Made by a program: the position numbers and the translations under genes
Shown: positions 63,775 through 64,000 of the stretch, one piece after another
Position numbering within the stretch: position 1 is the first letter of the stretch
Layout: the number at the start of each line of letters is the position of its first letter
Assembly (NCBI RefSeq): GCF_046237625.1
Contig: NZ_CP143545.1
Coordinates: forward strand, 372,001-436,000
DNA from: Paraperibacillus esterisolvens
Lineage (GTDB): Bacteria > Bacillota > Bacilli > Bacillales > DSM-1321
Length of the DNA: 64,000 nt
Direction: 5' to 3'
The notes under the pieces: model-generated
The model's input: only the letters and a program-made list of their open reading frames with translations
The model's database searches: none
What the model was told of the DNA's origin: nothing

Positions 63775-64000
63775 ATGCAAATCAATAAATTACGAGGAAA
63801 AGAATTAGACCAGCTATTCAAATCGGTCCTTGCACTGGAAACACTTGAGGAATGCTATCTTTTTTTCGATGACCTCTGTACAGTCAACGAAATCCAGTCG
63901 CTTGCACAGAGGCTCCAGGTAGCCAAGATGCTGCGTGAGGGCAACACTTACCATAAGATTGAAACCGAAACGGGAGCAAGCACCGCAACCATCTCCCGGG
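63775..64000 (+). CDS. yerC: YerC, TrpR-like DNA-binding protein (partial)
   Basis: The first 75 residues of a protein that is normally about 100 aa; the window ends inside it. QINKLRGKELDQLFKSVLAL and ECYLFFDDLCTVNEIQSLAQ then RLQVAKML are followed by the helix-turn-helix IETETGASTATISR, a TrpR/YerC/YecD pattern. ATG at 63775 follows AAAGGAGCC. It should bind DNA; the targets are not known to me. In B. subtilis pcrB, pcrA and ligA follow. Confidence 0.93.
   Translation, partial: MQINKLRGKELDQLFKSVLALETLEECYLFFDDLCTVNEIQSLAQRLQVAKMLREGNTYHKIETETGASTATISR

Overview
The window is a stretch of chromosome from a member of the Bacillaceae (Bacillus sensu lato). Four things point there: the 16S and 23S sequences, the NETI/purEKBCSQLFMNHD operon under inverted PurBoxes plus a guanine riboswitch, the yerA-yerB-yerC order at the right end, and generally strong AGGAGG ribosome binding sites with some GTG/TTG starts. 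I judged everything by reading; no database search was run.

Layout. 1-7470: the 3' part of one rRNA operon (23S-5S), then a complete tandem operon (promoters, 16S, spacer without tRNA, 23S, 5S). 7470-11320: a MarR regulator with an MMPL exporter. 11398-24730: a NETI protein gene, then the complete de novo purine operon (purE K B C S Q L F M N H D), mostly with overlapping genes, encoding the route from PRPP to IMP plus the shared lyase PurB. 60928-64000: the yerA (adenine deaminase-like), yerB (DUF3048 lipoprotein) and yerC (TrpR-like) block. In B. subtilis this block follows purD almost directly, so the roughly 36 kb between them looks like an inserted or expanded accessory region.

The accessory region has two parts. 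From about 25.3 to 50.9 kb it is mostly single, functionally unrelated genes: VOC protein, tyrosine-recombinase remnant, cold-shock protein, a candidate type VII-secreted lipase with a helical partner and a lipoprotein, RsbR-like STAS protein, SDR plus MerR, glycine-rich repeat protein, XRE plus two membrane proteins, GyrI-like protein, GlsB-like membrane protein, dienelactone hydrolase, alpha/beta hydrolase, GNAT, SRPBCC, chitinase with GntR and PTS EIIC, P-loop protein, lipoprotein and DUF5063 protein. Between them lie about 24 copies of one composite repeat. Each full copy has a 31-33 bp half-site around ACTAACGGGTGCGTTAGT ending TGAAGAAGG, a GGCTGC/GCAGCC hairpin with a T-run, and often a second half-site about 50-61 bp downstream of the first. 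Every copy I found points the same way regardless of gene direction, and most intervals hold exactly one gene or operon. Two remnants of the same tyrosine recombinase abut copies of the repeat. This is the most interesting signal here: it resembles a chromosomal cassette array, though the repeats do not have canonical integron attC cores.

From 51 to 60.8 kb come a methyl-accepting chemotaxis protein, an unusual fusion of a Cro/XRE-type helix-turn-helix to an F1-ATPase beta-like domain with a broken P-loop, a 52 bp tandem-repeat array, a giant secreted lamin-tail/metallophosphoesterase protein, small hypothetical proteins and a DUF2892 protein.

Broken genes include a PTS EIIB just upstream of an intact EIIC, an Ig-like domain, a resolvase tail, a MobA-like nucleotidyltransferase and both recombinase copies.
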